From Rickettsiales bacterium (GTDB taxonomy: Bacteria > Pseudomonadota > Alphaproteobacteria > Rickettsiales > Anaplasmataceae): a stretch of 23,863 nucleotides of DNA. Shown here in pieces: positions 14,693-22,713 of the stretch (positions are counted from its first letter, which is position 1; each line of letters starts with the position of its first letter). The translations under genes and the position numbers were made by a program. Below the pieces are notes generated by a model. The model was not told the origin of the DNA, did not search any database, and worked only from the letters and a program-made list of their open reading frames with translations. The stretch is from positions 1-23,863 of the forward strand of contig JAISAR010000048.1 of the NCBI GenBank assembly GCA_031266615.1, read 5' to 3'.

Positions 14693-17600
14693 TTATATAA
14701 GCAAGCTATTTGTATCAATTTCTATGCCTTTAATCCAGCTTAAATTGGATATCTCACAAACAGCTTGAGGGGTGATTGAATATGCACCTGGTAACAAGAT
14801 GCTCACTTTATGCTTTTCAAGCAGAAGTTCCAGCATGATTTTGGTTCTGCCTCCATCTTTCAGTACCGAACTTAATTCCATAGCAGCTGTTTGTGAATCC
14901 GCACACCCAGTTAACACTAACCTCTTCATTACAGAAGTGATCTTTTCCGTAAATTCAGATATATCCTTTCCTGCTAGTCTTGTTGTATTCTCCGAAGCCT
15001 CAAGATCAATTATCACAAATGTTCCGGGCGAAAATAAGTTTCTTTTTTCCTCTATTATTTCGTTATTATAGAATGCTATTTCAGAAACATTATGGGGATC
15101 AGAAAGCGTGAGTATAACAAATCTTCCGCGCTCTGAAGTTCTCATGCGTACATTTAATATTACGCCAGCAGTTTTTGTCGTCTTACCTTCTCCGATAAAC
15201 CCAATATTTAATTTTCTCAAAAGGGCCCTAAATTTTTCAAGTGGGTGATTAGTTAAGTAAAATCCCAACGAAAATAACTCATGTTCTAATTTTTCCTCTT
15301 CATTGAAATCTTCTACATCCTCAAGTTTTGGCTTGAGAACATCAAGATTGCCAAACAAGACAGCTTGATTCGATTCCTTATCCTGCCTATTTTTATTTGC
15401 AAAGTAAATCAATGTGTCTATTGACTCGCATAGCTGCTTTCTGTTTTGATGTACACTATCGCACGCTCCGGACTTAATTAGGCTTTCTAGTGCTCTTTTA
15501 TTTATTATATGACCCGAATTTTGAATGAATTCCCATATGTCCTTATAAGCGCTTGAACGTGTGTTCACTATTCCTTCTGCTATAGAAAAACCAACATTAC
15601 GCAAAGCAGCAATGCCGTAGCGTATGTGTTCACTCCCTATTGAAAATTCAGCTTTAGATTTGTTTATATCAGGTGAAAGAACAGAAACTCCACTGAATTT
15701 TGCAGCGTGATAAAACAAATTTAGTTTGTCTCTGTCATCGATATTCAGATTCATCAAGGCTGTGAAAAATTCCAACGGATAGTTAGCCTTAAGGTAAGCT
15801 GTTTGGTAAGATATCACTGCATATGCGGCTGCATGAGATTTATTAAATCCATAACCAGCAAATTTTGCAACAAGGTCAAAAATATAACTTGCCCTATCAT
15901 AATCAACACCATTTTTCGTTGCTCCTTGGATGAAAAGTTCACGTTGTTTATCCATCTCTTCTTTGATTTTCTTACCCATAGCACGCCTAAGTAGATCAGC
16001 TTCAGCCAAGCTATATCCAGAGAGAATACGCGCTATTTCCATCACCTGCTCTTGGTAGATTATGACTCCAAATGTTTCTTTTAATACCCCCTCGAGTAAT
16101 GGATGAATATAATCTGGCTTTTCAAGCCCGTGCTTTCTTGCAACATAAGTTGGAATGTTATCCATCGGCCCTGGACGATAAAGGGAAATCAAAGCGATGA
16201 TATCCTCAATGCAGTCTGGCTTTAGTTTGATTAAAGCTTCTCTCATTCCCGAACTTTCAAGTTGGAACACTCCAATTGAATCACCTCTTGAGAGCATTTC
16301 ATAGGTTCTCTGATCATTCAAAGGAACCGAAGAAATATCAATTTTTTTTTCATTACGATTAATTAAACGACATACATGATCTATCAGCGTCAGTGTACCA
16401 AGTCCGAGAAAATCAAACTTTATTAGTCCAGCTTTCTCCACATATTTCATGCTGTATTGAGTGATTGGCAGAGCTGAATTTGGATCATAATAAACAGGAA
16501 CAAAATTTTCTAATTTTTGATCGCATATCACAATTCCAGCCGCATGAGTTGAAACGTGACGATATATCCCCTCAAGCTTAAGAGAGATATCAAGGAGTTT
16601 TGCAATTACTTCATCGCTATCCCTTTCTTTCTGCAGATTTTGATCAAGCTCTATCGCTTGTGATAAAGTTACAGGGTTTACCGGATTAAACGGAACCATC
16701 TTAGATATTTTATCCACCTGAGCGTAAGGCATCTGCAATACCCTTCCAACGTCGCGCAGTACAGCTCTTGCCTGTAATTTTCCAAAAGTAATTATTTGAG
16801 CAACATAACCATACTTCTTCCGGACATAGTCAATAACTAAATCCCTCTTTTCCTGGCAAAAATCGATGTCAAAGTCGGGCATCGATATACGATCAGGATT
16901 TAAAAATCTTTCAAAGATCAGACCAAATTTTATTGGATCAAGATCTGTAATCTGCAACGCCCAAGCAACAATTGATCCAGCACCAGAACCTCTTCCTGGA
17001 CCAACTGGAATGCCATTTGCTTTGCTCCAACGAATGAAATCAGAAACTATCAAAAAGTAGCCAGCGTAGTTCATTGAAGTTATTACGCTTAGTTCGTAAT
17101 CTAGCCGATCGTGGTACTGTTTAAGGTCTATGTCTGTTTCATTTGCAATACGAAGTTCTAATCCCGCAGTTGCCTGTTCCTTCAGTTCTTCATTCTCAGT
17201 TTCATTCTCTCGACAAGGAAATTTAGGCAAAATAGGCTGCCTACTTCTTGGCATGTAAGAGCACCGTCTGGCTACTACTGAGGTATTATAAATCGCTTCG
17301 GGGATATCACTAAATAGCTCCTCCATTTCCGCCACAGATTTGAAATAATGCTCAGTAGTTAGCTTCTTTCTGTTATTCTCGAGAGCATAACTTCCCTCTG
17401 ATATGCACGTTAATATATCATAAGCTTCATAGTCAGACCTGTTGGGAAAAAATACATCATTCGTTGCAACCAGCGGTATATCGTGTTGGTAAGCAAAGTC
17501 TATTAAAGTTTCTTCGAGCTCCAACTCTTTACTAAGCCCATGACGCTGCAATTCAACATATAAATGACCATTGAATACTGAGAGCAGTCTTTTTATCGTT

Positions 17601-18028
17601 TCTTTATCTTGCTTTAACAACAGTTGAGCCAATATGCCGTCATATCCACCAGTTAAGGCGATTAGGCCTGAACTTAAATTTAATAGCCCATCAAAATCAA
17701 CATAAGGAATATCACCGCTATTTTTGCGCTTTTTAAAAGACTCACTCACCAAAGTGACCAAATTAGTGTACCCTTGCTCGTTTTTTGCAAGCAATAATAT
17801 GGGTAGATTTTGCTCTGAGTGCCGAACTATAATATTGCATCCTATTATTAGCTGTATTCCTCTACTTGCCGCATATTCTGCAAATTCGAGTGAGCCAAAT
17901 AAGTTACCTGAATCAGTTATCGCAACTGCTGGCATTTTATTCCGCAAGCAAAGGCTACTCAGCTCCTCAATTTTGACCGAACTCTCAAGCAGTGAATAAA
18001 CACTGTGAACACGCAAGTGTATGAACAT
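14693..18028 (-). CDS. dnaE: DNA polymerase III alpha subunit
   Basis: The replicative polymerase. 1111 aa: PHP domain (1-280) beginning FIHLRVHSVYSLLESSVK; the metal-site motif that reads TDHGN in active PHP domains is TDSGN here, so PHP proofreading is unlikely and a separate epsilon subunit is expected. Palm motifs are GPGRGSGAGSIVAWAL (about 343-358), PDFDIDF at 384-390 (catalytic Asp387 and Asp389) and GLIKFDFLGLG (about 533-543, third Asp). The likely beta-clamp motif QAVLF is at about 888. An OB-fold follows (TAGVILNVRMRTSERGRFVI). It lies 48 nt upstream of rpsF on the same strand, so read-through into the ribosomal genes is possible. Confidence 0.97.
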   Translation of the reverse strand: MFIHLRVHSVYSLLESSVKIEELSSLCLRNKMPAVAITDSGNLFGSLEFAEYAASRGIQLIIGCNIIVRHSEQNLPILLLAKNEQGYTNLVTLVSESFKKRKNSGDIPYVDFDGLLNLSSGLIALTGGYDGILAQLLLKQDKETIKRLLSVFNGHLYVELQRHGLSKELELEETLIDFAYQHDIPLVATNDVFFPNRSDYEAYDILTCISEGSYALENNRKKLTTEHYFKSVAEMEELFSDIPEAIYNTSVVARRCSYMPRSRQPILPKFPCRENETENEELKEQATAGLELRIANETDIDLKQYHDRLDYELSVITSMNYAGYFLIVSDFIRWSKANGIPVGPGRGSGAGSIVAWALQITDLDPIKFGLIFERFLNPDRISMPDFDIDFCQEKRDLVIDYVRKKYGYVAQIITFGKLQARAVLRDVGRVLQMPYAQVDKISKMVPFNPVNPVTLSQAIELDQNLQKERDSDEVIAKLLDISLKLEGIYRHVSTHAAGIVICDQKLENFVPVYYDPNSALPITQYSMKYVEKAGLIKFDFLGLGTLTLIDHVCRLINRNEKKIDISSVPLNDQRTYEMLSRGDSIGVFQLESSGMREALIKLKPDCIEDIIALISLYRPGPMDNIPTYVARKHGLEKPDYIHPLLEGVLKETFGVIIYQEQVMEIARILSGYSLAEADLLRRAMGKKIKEEMDKQRELFIQGATKNGVDYDRASYIFDLVAKFAGYGFNKSHAAAYAVISYQTAYLKANYPLEFFTALMNLNIDDRDKLNLFYHAAKFSGVSVLSPDINKSKAEFSIGSEHIRYGIAALRNVGFSIAEGIVNTRSSAYKDIWEFIQNSGHIINKRALESLIKSGACDSVHQNRKQLCESIDTLIYFANKNRQDKESNQAVLFGNLDVLKPKLEDVEDFNEEEKLEHELFSLGFYLTNHPLEKFRALLRKLNIGFIGEGKTTKTAGVILNVRMRTSERGRFVILTLSDPHNVSEIAFYNNEIIEEKRNLFSPGTFVIIDLEASENTTRLAGKDISEFTEKITSVMKRLVLTGCADSQTAAMELSSVLKDGGRTKIMLELLLEKHKVSILLPGAYSITPQAVCEISNLSWIKGIEIDTNSLLI

Positions 18029-18118
18029 AAAAAAACTTCAGACCAGTAATAAAAGAATAGCATTAATTTACTCACGAGGAACAAAAACTTGTTCAAGAGT
18101 TCCGACATAAAAAACTAC

Positions 18119-18147
18119 TTGACAACCTTCGCCAACCCCCTTACAAT
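18119..18147 (+). promoter_or_regulatory. Consensus sigma-70 promoter of repeat unit 3
   Basis: TTGACA (18119-18124), 17 nt, TACAAT (18142-18147), after AAAAAACTAC. Diverges from dnaE. Confidence 0.75.
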
Positions 18148-18153
18148 AGAATC

Positions 18154-18389
18154 GTGGGTGTTTTAGGCCTAAAATTTATCTTTAATCTTCGTATTAAGTG
18201 ACAAAAGCACAGTATAAAACAAGTCGTGTTATGTTTAATTTTTGCAGCATGGACACTGCATGTCTTTATAATTTTTTGTCTACATTAGCTGGACCTCGCT
18301 TATTAAGCGGTGTAAGAGAGAACCGGACGCCAAGTTTTTGAGAGAACAGTAAACAACTCACGTTGCGGGGTTTTTTTGTCTTTTTTTTT
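18154..18389 (+). ncRNA. Candidate small RNA, unit 3 (divergent member)
   Basis: Same promoter type and same layout as units 1, 2 and 5 but diverged. Its 5' hairpin is a 14-nt perfect palindrome, TTTTAGGCCTAAAA (18161-18174), unrelated in sequence to the other hairpins. TTAAGTGACAAAA and TTATGTTTAATTTTTGCA are shared with the other copies. A TGCAG/CTGCA stem replaces their second hairpin. CGGGG then T7 and T9 runs (18367-18389) may end it. A 47-codon GTG-started ORF lies at 18198-18341. Confidence 0.45.
18371..18389 (+). terminator. Possible terminator of unit 3
   Basis: Two T-runs (T7 and T9) follow CGGGG. The only stem ahead is a weak CAAC-TCAC-GTTG (18354-18365), so intrinsic termination is uncertain. 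The same CGGGG/T-rich arrangement occurs at 8096-8119 and 8251-8273. Confidence 0.3.
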
Positions 18390-18436
18390 AATTAGTTAAA
18401 AATTTAACCAATCTCATTTTTTTCACAAAAAATTGC

Positions 18437-18465
18437 TTGACAAACTTCAACATTTTCCTTATTAT
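18437..18465 (+). promoter_or_regulatory. Consensus sigma-70 promoter of repeat unit 4
   Basis: TTGACA (18437-18442), 17 nt, TATTAT (18460-18465), after AAAAAATTGC. It lies about 48 nt past the T-runs that may end unit 3. Confidence 0.7.
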
Positions 18466-18471
18466 GAGATT

Positions 18472-18572
18472 ATGGGTATTTACAACCCCAAGGTCAGCTA
18501 CTTGTCAAGCGTATAAGGCATTAACGCCAAGTTATTAAGATAGATATTGACCAGGGCTTCTTTTGCCTTTTT
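18472..18572 (+). ncRNA. Candidate small RNA, unit 4 (short, divergent)
   Basis: After the promoter comes GGGT-ATTTACA-ACCC (a 4-bp hairpin near 18475), then CAGCTACTTGTCAAGCGT, AACGCC and AGGGCTTCTTTTGCC with a T-tract. It lacks the TCTGTGCAGA box. The sequence from AAGGTCAGC on matches 8180-8290, where no promoter is left. Whether it makes its own RNA or drives dapB is open. Confidence 0.35.
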
Positions 18573-18700
18573 CTCCATTTAGTGAATTTCTTAAACGTAA
18601 AAGTTATATCAACTTTCGTTATCAAACAAGATACATAATAGATTCGCTAAACCTCTAATCGTAGGGAAACTTTTCAATTTGTCCTATTACCACTGGGACC

Positions 18701-18734
18701 ATACATCTTAAATATGTAGCTCAATAAGATGTAT
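18701..18734 (+). promoter_or_regulatory. 10-bp inverted repeat in the dapB leader
   Basis: ATACATCTTA (18701-18710) and TAAGATGTAT (18725-18734) are perfect complements around a 14-nt loop, about 90 nt before dapB. Could be an operator for a dimeric regulator or an RNA hairpin. Confidence 0.5.
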
Positions 18735-18765
18735 ATTCATTTTGAATTGTAGGGAGGTCTAAGCT

Positions 18766-18813
18766 ATGCTTACAAGGATGACAAAGTTTCAAAAAAAGCC
18801 TAATATAACATAA
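18766..18813 (+). CDS. Possible 15-aa leader peptide of dapB
   Basis: ATG at 18766 follows GGGAGG by 8 nt, the best ribosome-binding site near dapB, and reads MLTRMTKFQKKPNIT before a stop 8 nt ahead of dapB. Four of the 15 residues are Lys or Arg codons beyond the start, suggestive for a lysine-pathway gene but weak. A rival reading is a promoter: TTGAAT (18742-18747), 17 nt, TATGCT (18765-18770). Confidence 0.3.
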   Translation: MLTRMTKFQKKPNIT

Positions 18814-18821
18814 AAAGTTTT

Positions 18822-19616
18822 ATGAAAATCAGAGTTGGAGTAATAGGTTGTTTAGGCAGAATGGGCAAAAAAATACTCAGTGAATTGACCACAAATACCA
18901 AAGTAGAGATAGCAGGTGCTGTTGCCCGTGCAGATAGTAAATACGTAGCCTTAGATATAGGGCCAATTATAGGCCACAGCTTCAATTTAGGGATCAAAGT
19001 TACAAGTTCTATTAGTGACGTATTTAAGTCATCTGACGTTGTAATAGATTTTACAACTAAAGAATGTATGTTAGACTGCCTTAAGGCGGCTGTGAAATTT
19101 AAAAAACCGCTAGTTAGTGGTACAACTGGAATAGAGAGTATCAATTTAAAAGAATATGCTGCTGAGGTTCCGATATTATGGTCGGCAAACATGAGTGTTG
19201 GAGTTAATGTGTTGCTGAAATTGGTAAAAAAAACTGCTGAGCTTTTGGGTAGTGAATATGATACTGAAATTTGGGAAATGCACCATAACTTAAAAAAAGA
19301 TTCGCCATCTGGAACAGCTATAGAACTTGGTAAAGCAATTGCTAATGCTTCAAAAAAGGATTTCGAGCTCAATCAATATTTACACAGTAGTTCGAACATA
19401 AGAAAGAAGGGGGAAATAGGTTTTGCAGTATCTCGTGGAGGTGGAGTGATAGGAGATCATAGTGTAATGTTTGTTAATTCTGATGAACGAATAGAATTAA
19501 ATCACAAAGCAATCAATCGCACAACATTTGCTAAAGGTGCTGTTCAAGCAGCAATATGGCTATATGAAAACAAAAGAGGAACACCAGGACTCTATTCAAT
19601 GCAGGACGTGATATGA
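18822..19616 (+). CDS. dapB: 4-hydroxy-tetrahydrodipicolinate reductase
   Basis: Reduces 4-hydroxy-tetrahydrodipicolinate with NAD(P)H in the diaminopimelate/lysine pathway, which supplies the peptide cross-linking residue of lipid II. 264 aa, normal length. GVIGCLGRMG (6-15) is the nucleotide-binding loop, SGTTGI (about 99-104) and the catalytic HHNLKKDSPSGTA (about 154-166) are complete. There is almost no ribosome-binding site at its ATG; translation could be coupled to a short upstream ORF. It overlaps pstB by 4 nt. Confidence 0.96.
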   Translation: MKIRVGVIGCLGRMGKKILSELTTNTKVEIAGAVARADSKYVALDIGPIIGHSFNLGIKVTSSISDVFKSSDVVIDFTTKECMLDCLKAAVKFKKPLVSGTTGIESINLKEYAAEVPILWSANMSVGVNVLLKLVKKTAELLGSEYDTEIWEMHHNLKKDSPSGTAIELGKAIANASKKDFELNQYLHSSSNIRKKGEIGFAVSRGGGVIGDHSVMFVNSDERIELNHKAINRTTFAKGAVQAAIWLYENKRGTPGLYSMQDVI

Positions 19617-20371
19617 GCGATACACGTGCCTCCGTTAAAAATTTAAATCTCTGGTATGGTTCTAAGCAAGTTTTATTCGATATAAATCTGGATATTCGTA
19701 AAAGAAAAGTTACTACTTTTATCGGGCCATCTGGGTGTGGTAAATCGACATTCTTGCGCTGTTTTAATCGCATGAATGATTATGTACCAGGGTGCAAAGC
19801 TGTTGGTGAGTTGGTTATCAACGGGCTAGGTAATATATATTCGCGTGACATGGATGTCGTGCTACTCAGAGCAAAAGTTGGCATGGTATTTCAAAAGCCA
19901 AATCCTTTTCCAAAGTCAATATATGATAATGTTGCTTATGGACCCAAATTACATGGCATGGTGAAGAATAAGCAAAAATTAGACGAAATGGTGGAAAATA
20001 GTTTAACTAAGGTCGGTTTATGGGAAGAGTTGAAAGATAGATTGCAGGACAGCGCATTGGATTTGTCTGGTGGCCAACAACAGAGATTGTGCATTGCCCG
20101 TGCAATTGCAGTGAAGCCAACTATTTTATTAATGGATGAACCGTGCTCCGCTCTTGATCCAATGGCAACTAATGCAATCGAAAACCTTATACAAGAGCTA
20201 AAATTAAGATTCACCATAATTATGGTAACTCATTCGATGAAACAAGCTAAAAAACTATCTGATAGCGTAATTTTCTTTTGTAATGGCAAGATTGTTGAAT
20301 CCGGAAGTGTTCAAGAAATATTCGAAGATGCTCAATCTCCCTTAACGAAAGAGTATATTCTGGATCATTAA
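19613..20371 (+). CDS. pstB: Phosphate ABC transporter ATP-binding protein PstB
   Basis: ATPase of the high-affinity phosphate importer PstSCAB. 252 aa: Walker A GPSGCGKST (about 37-45), Q-loop MVFQKPNPFPKSIYDNVAYG, ABC signature LSGGQQQRL (about 151-159), Walker B ILLMDEPCSALDP, and the H-loop His in MVTHSM. PstB-type features such as the RMND segment after Walker A make this family assignment firmer than a generic ABC ATPase. The ATG overlaps the dapB stop (ATGA). pstS, pstC, pstA and phoU are not adjacent, so the permease must be elsewhere. Confidence 0.93.
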   Translation: MSDTRASVKNLNLWYGSKQVLFDINLDIRKRKVTTFIGPSGCGKSTFLRCFNRMNDYVPGCKAVGELVINGLGNIYSRDMDVVLLRAKVGMVFQKPNPFPKSIYDNVAYGPKLHGMVKNKQKLDEMVENSLTKVGLWEELKDRLQDSALDLSGGQQQRLCIARAIAVKPTILLMDEPCSALDPMATNAIENLIQELKLRFTIIMVTHSMKQAKKLSDSVIFFCNGKIVESGSVQEIFEDAQSPLTKEYILDH

Positions 20372-21546
20372 ATTCCGCTATGCACGAGAACTTTACTCTC
20401 AATAGCCTCGCTGGCAATAACACGGCTTTCAAAATCAATATTTATTATATCGGATAGTGAGTTAACATCAGTGTAACCATCAAAACTTTCTACCGTTGAC
20501 TGCACCACCTTTACTATCTCTAAAAAGCCGATTCGTGACCTCAAAAATTCGTTAACTGCTATCTCATTTGCAGCATTGAGAACAATACTATTTGTTTGTG
20601 GAGCAGAAGAATTCAGCACTTCCATGCTGAGCTTTAGCGCGGGAAAGCGACTATGATCAGGTTCTTGAAAGGTCAATTTTTTTTGCTTTGTTAAATCTAA
20701 TTTATAACTCAAAGCTGACCTTTCTGGCCAAGACAGAGCATATGAGATGGGAATTGCCATGTCAGTCTCTGCAAGCACAGCAAAGTTAAAACCATCCTTG
20801 TAAACTACAACTCCATGTATTATCGATTCAGGGTGCACTACCGCCTCAATTCTATTTGGGCTAATGTTAAACAAATTATGTGCTTCTATTATCTCTAGCG
20901 CTTTATTCATCATTGTTGCACTGTCAACCGAGATTTTCTTTCCCATATTCCAAGTAGGATGACTTAGCGCCTGACTTGTCACAACATTTCTTAATTGTTC
21001 AAGGCTATAATTTAGAAATGGTCCACCAGAAGCGGTGAGTATAATCTTTTCTACGCATCTATCGTCACTTTGCAAAACTTGAAAAATTGCGTTGTGTTCA
21101 GAGTCAATAGGAATTATCTGTACATTTTTCTCTTTAGCTTTCTTAAGTAGTAATTTTCCGCCACAAACAATACTTTCTTTGTTCGCTAGTGCAATGACTT
21201 TAGTGCTACTTTCTATGATGTGCATAACTGGTTCAAGACCTGCAATGCCAACTATTGCAACAACTGAGAGGTCAACAGGCAGAGAAGCAACATTTGCTAG
21301 ACCTTCAGTACCAGCTTCTATTTTGACGTTTGTGCCAAGTAGACTTTCTTTTAAATCTTTATAAAACTTTTCATCAGAGACAGCAACATATCTCGCATTT
21401 AACAGTTTTGCTTGATACGCCAGTAGAGCAAAATTCGAATGGGCGCTGAGTGCTTCTACCTGGTATTCTTCTTTTCTCTTCAGTAGTAAATCTACAGTCT
21501 TTTTTCCGATACTTCCTGTTGATCCTAAAACTGAAACCTTTTTCAC
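20368..21546 (-). CDS. dxr: 1-deoxy-D-xylulose 5-phosphate reductoisomerase
   Basis: Second enzyme of the MEP pathway: converts DXP to 2-C-methyl-D-erythritol 4-phosphate using NADPH; its products feed bactoprenol and quinone side chains. 392 aa, normal. NADPH loop GSTGSIG (8-14), DSEHNAIFQ (metal-binding Asp and Glu), SGGPF, HPTWNMGKKISVDSATMMNK and HPESIIHGVV are all present. Its stop codon overlaps that of convergent pstB by two bases within TTAA. The His-rich orphan gene ends 67 nt upstream on the same strand. Confidence 0.97.
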   Translation of the reverse strand: MKKVSVLGSTGSIGKKTVDLLLKRKEEYQVEALSAHSNFALLAYQAKLLNARYVAVSDEKFYKDLKESLLGTNVKIEAGTEGLANVASLPVDLSVVAIVGIAGLEPVMHIIESSTKVIALANKESIVCGGKLLLKKAKEKNVQIIPIDSEHNAIFQVLQSDDRCVEKIILTASGGPFLNYSLEQLRNVVTSQALSHPTWNMGKKISVDSATMMNKALEIIEAHNLFNISPNRIEAVVHPESIIHGVVVYKDGFNFAVLAETDMAIPISYALSWPERSALSYKLDLTKQKKLTFQEPDHSRFPALKLSMEVLNSSAPQTNSIVLNAANEIAVNEFLRSRIGFLEIVKVVQSTVESFDGYTDVNSLSDIINIDFESRVIASEAIESKVLVHSGI

Positions 21547-21613
21547 TAAAACAAACTCATGTTAATTAAACGAGCTAAACCTATTCTCACCTGTTATTTG
21601 GCAGTTTCTGGAT

Positions 21614-22117
21614 TTAACCACCAAGCTCATGTCCATGGTCATCGCCAACAGACGGTGAAGGACCAGGCGAAAAAGACTGACCATGGTGATCACCTGCATC
21701 ATGTATGTCATGTAAACCTTCAGCGTTGTGAGCCATTTCGTTGCTAGCGTGGGGATAATCGTCCGGATGAGGTCCTCCATCACCGTGACCTGTATCCATT
21801 CCTTCCGATGGCGTATCCTCCCCACCTCCACCACCTGAAAAATGTTCTGCAAGGCTTTCAAGAAATTTTATGCCAAACATATTACCTGATTTTCCAAACA
21901 ACGTTACTAAGCTACTACCATTTACCAAACCTTCAAACACATTACAGTAAGCAGGAATTGCTCCTTCATGAAAGTTGAACAACCATTTCATTCCGTCCAC
22001 AATTGTTGCGAAAGAGTCGCTATGACCAAGACCAAAGCCACTTTTTTCTCCTTGGTTTTCTTGGTGTTGTTGCTGAGCTTGCCACTCTGCAATGTTTGGA
22101 CCTTGAGCTTCAGTCAT
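21614..22117 (-). CDS. Orphan protein with His/Asp/Gly-rich tail
   Basis: Unrecognised, 167 aa. Residues 1-30 are Gln-rich and polar; 36-92 look folded and amphipathic (FATIVDGMKWLFNFHEG and IKFLESLAEHF). After a GGGGG hinge at 95-99 the tail 100-167 is low-complexity, rich in Gly, Asp and Pro, with ten His residues, several beside Asp, as in metal-binding segments. No signal peptide. It is placed between hemJ and dxr on the same strand. The ribosome-binding site is weak (AAGG 15 nt before the ATG). Reality is supported by the long frame in AT-rich DNA and the orderly spacing. Confidence 0.75.
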   Translation of the reverse strand: MTEAQGPNIAEWQAQQQHQENQGEKSGFGLGHSDSFATIVDGMKWLFNFHEGAIPAYCNVFEGLVNGSSLVTLFGKSGNMFGIKFLESLAEHFSGGGGGEDTPSEGMDTGHGDGGPHPDDYPHASNEMAHNAEGLHDIHDAGDHHGQSFSPGPSPSVGDDHGHELGG

Positions 22118-22189
22118 AAACTTTTATTCTAAACCTTAGACTACTATTTTACCACAAATATCGAAAAATATCAATAGGGCTACCATTTT

Positions 22190-22226
22190 CTCATCAACAA
22201 CACGCTTTTAAGTGCTTGTTGGTGAG
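22190..22226 (-). terminator. Hairpin directly behind hemJ
   Basis: CTCA, CAACAA and CAC pair with GTG, TTGTTG and TGAG, about 13 bp with one mismatch and one bulge around an 8-nt loop, 1 nt beyond the hemJ stop. No T-run follows on the minus strand, so it may protect the 3' end rather than terminate. Confidence 0.45.
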
Positions 22227-22227
22227 G

Positions 22228-22659
22228 CTAGCGAAACGGTTTCACGATAACCGCGATAATTATAATTATTATCAATACTGTAACGACTTCATTTAAAATA
22301 CGGAAATAAACGTGATTTTTCCTATTTAAGCCCATTGCAAAGTTTTTCCTGTGCCTTGCAAGTAGTCCATGAACAGCAAACATAAAGAATAATGCTAGTG
22401 CTTTTATATGAAACCACCCTTCGCGGTATGCCTCTCTCATGACCATTAATGTGATACCAAAACCAAGCGAAAAGAGCATTGCAGGGTTTATGATAAATCT
22501 TAGAAGTCTTTTCTCCATTATTTTAAGTAAGCTATCGTTTTCCGATCCTGGCTTTACGGTTGCATGGTAGACGTAAAGCCTCGGTAAATAGAGCATACCT
22601 GCCATCCACATGATGACGGAGATAACGTGAAAAGCTTCGAGCCAGTGGTAATAATCCAT
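22228..22659 (-). CDS. hemJ: Protoporphyrinogen IX oxidase HemJ
   Basis: Membrane enzyme that oxidises protoporphyrinogen IX to protoporphyrin IX in heme synthesis; HemJ replaces HemG/HemY in many alphaproteobacteria. 143 aa, typical. Four hydrophobic helices (about 10-30, 54-75, 83-102, 124-141). The conserved histidine is His11 in EAFHVIS, and WFHIK (82-86) holds the conserved Lys. It diverges from pdhA with 54 nt between the starts. Identification is from family resemblance; activity cannot be judged. Confidence 0.9.
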   Translation of the reverse strand: MDYYHWLEAFHVISVIMWMAGMLYLPRLYVYHATVKPGSENDSLLKIMEKRLLRFIINPAMLFSLGFGITLMVMREAYREGWFHIKALALFFMFAVHGLLARHRKNFAMGLNRKNHVYFRILNEVVTVLIIIIIIAVIVKPFR

Positions 22660-22713
22660 TACAAAACGTTGAAATTTCTGATATTATCTGAGTTTAACGA
22701 AAAAGAGATAGAT

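Larger units (their letters stand above)
18029..18821. other. 793-nt region between dnaE and dapB
   Basis: Contains repeat units 3 and 4 with their promoters, the 3' elements that follow each, and from about 18690 the dapB leader with a 10-bp inverted repeat and a 15-codon ORF. No ordinary gene seen; the dnaE promoter should also lie in the first 100 nt but I cannot point to it. Confidence 0.65.

Noticed and set aside
21562..21861. 99-aa minus-strand frame overlapping the His-rich gene
   Set aside because: It runs in another frame of the same strand, and its lower-complexity counterpart (21614-22117) starts earlier and is spaced properly from hemJ and dxr.
22627..22713. 29-residue N-terminal extension of pdhA
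   Set aside because: It overlaps the divergent hemJ start, is unlike the E1 alpha family, and a better ribosome-binding site precedes ATG 22714.
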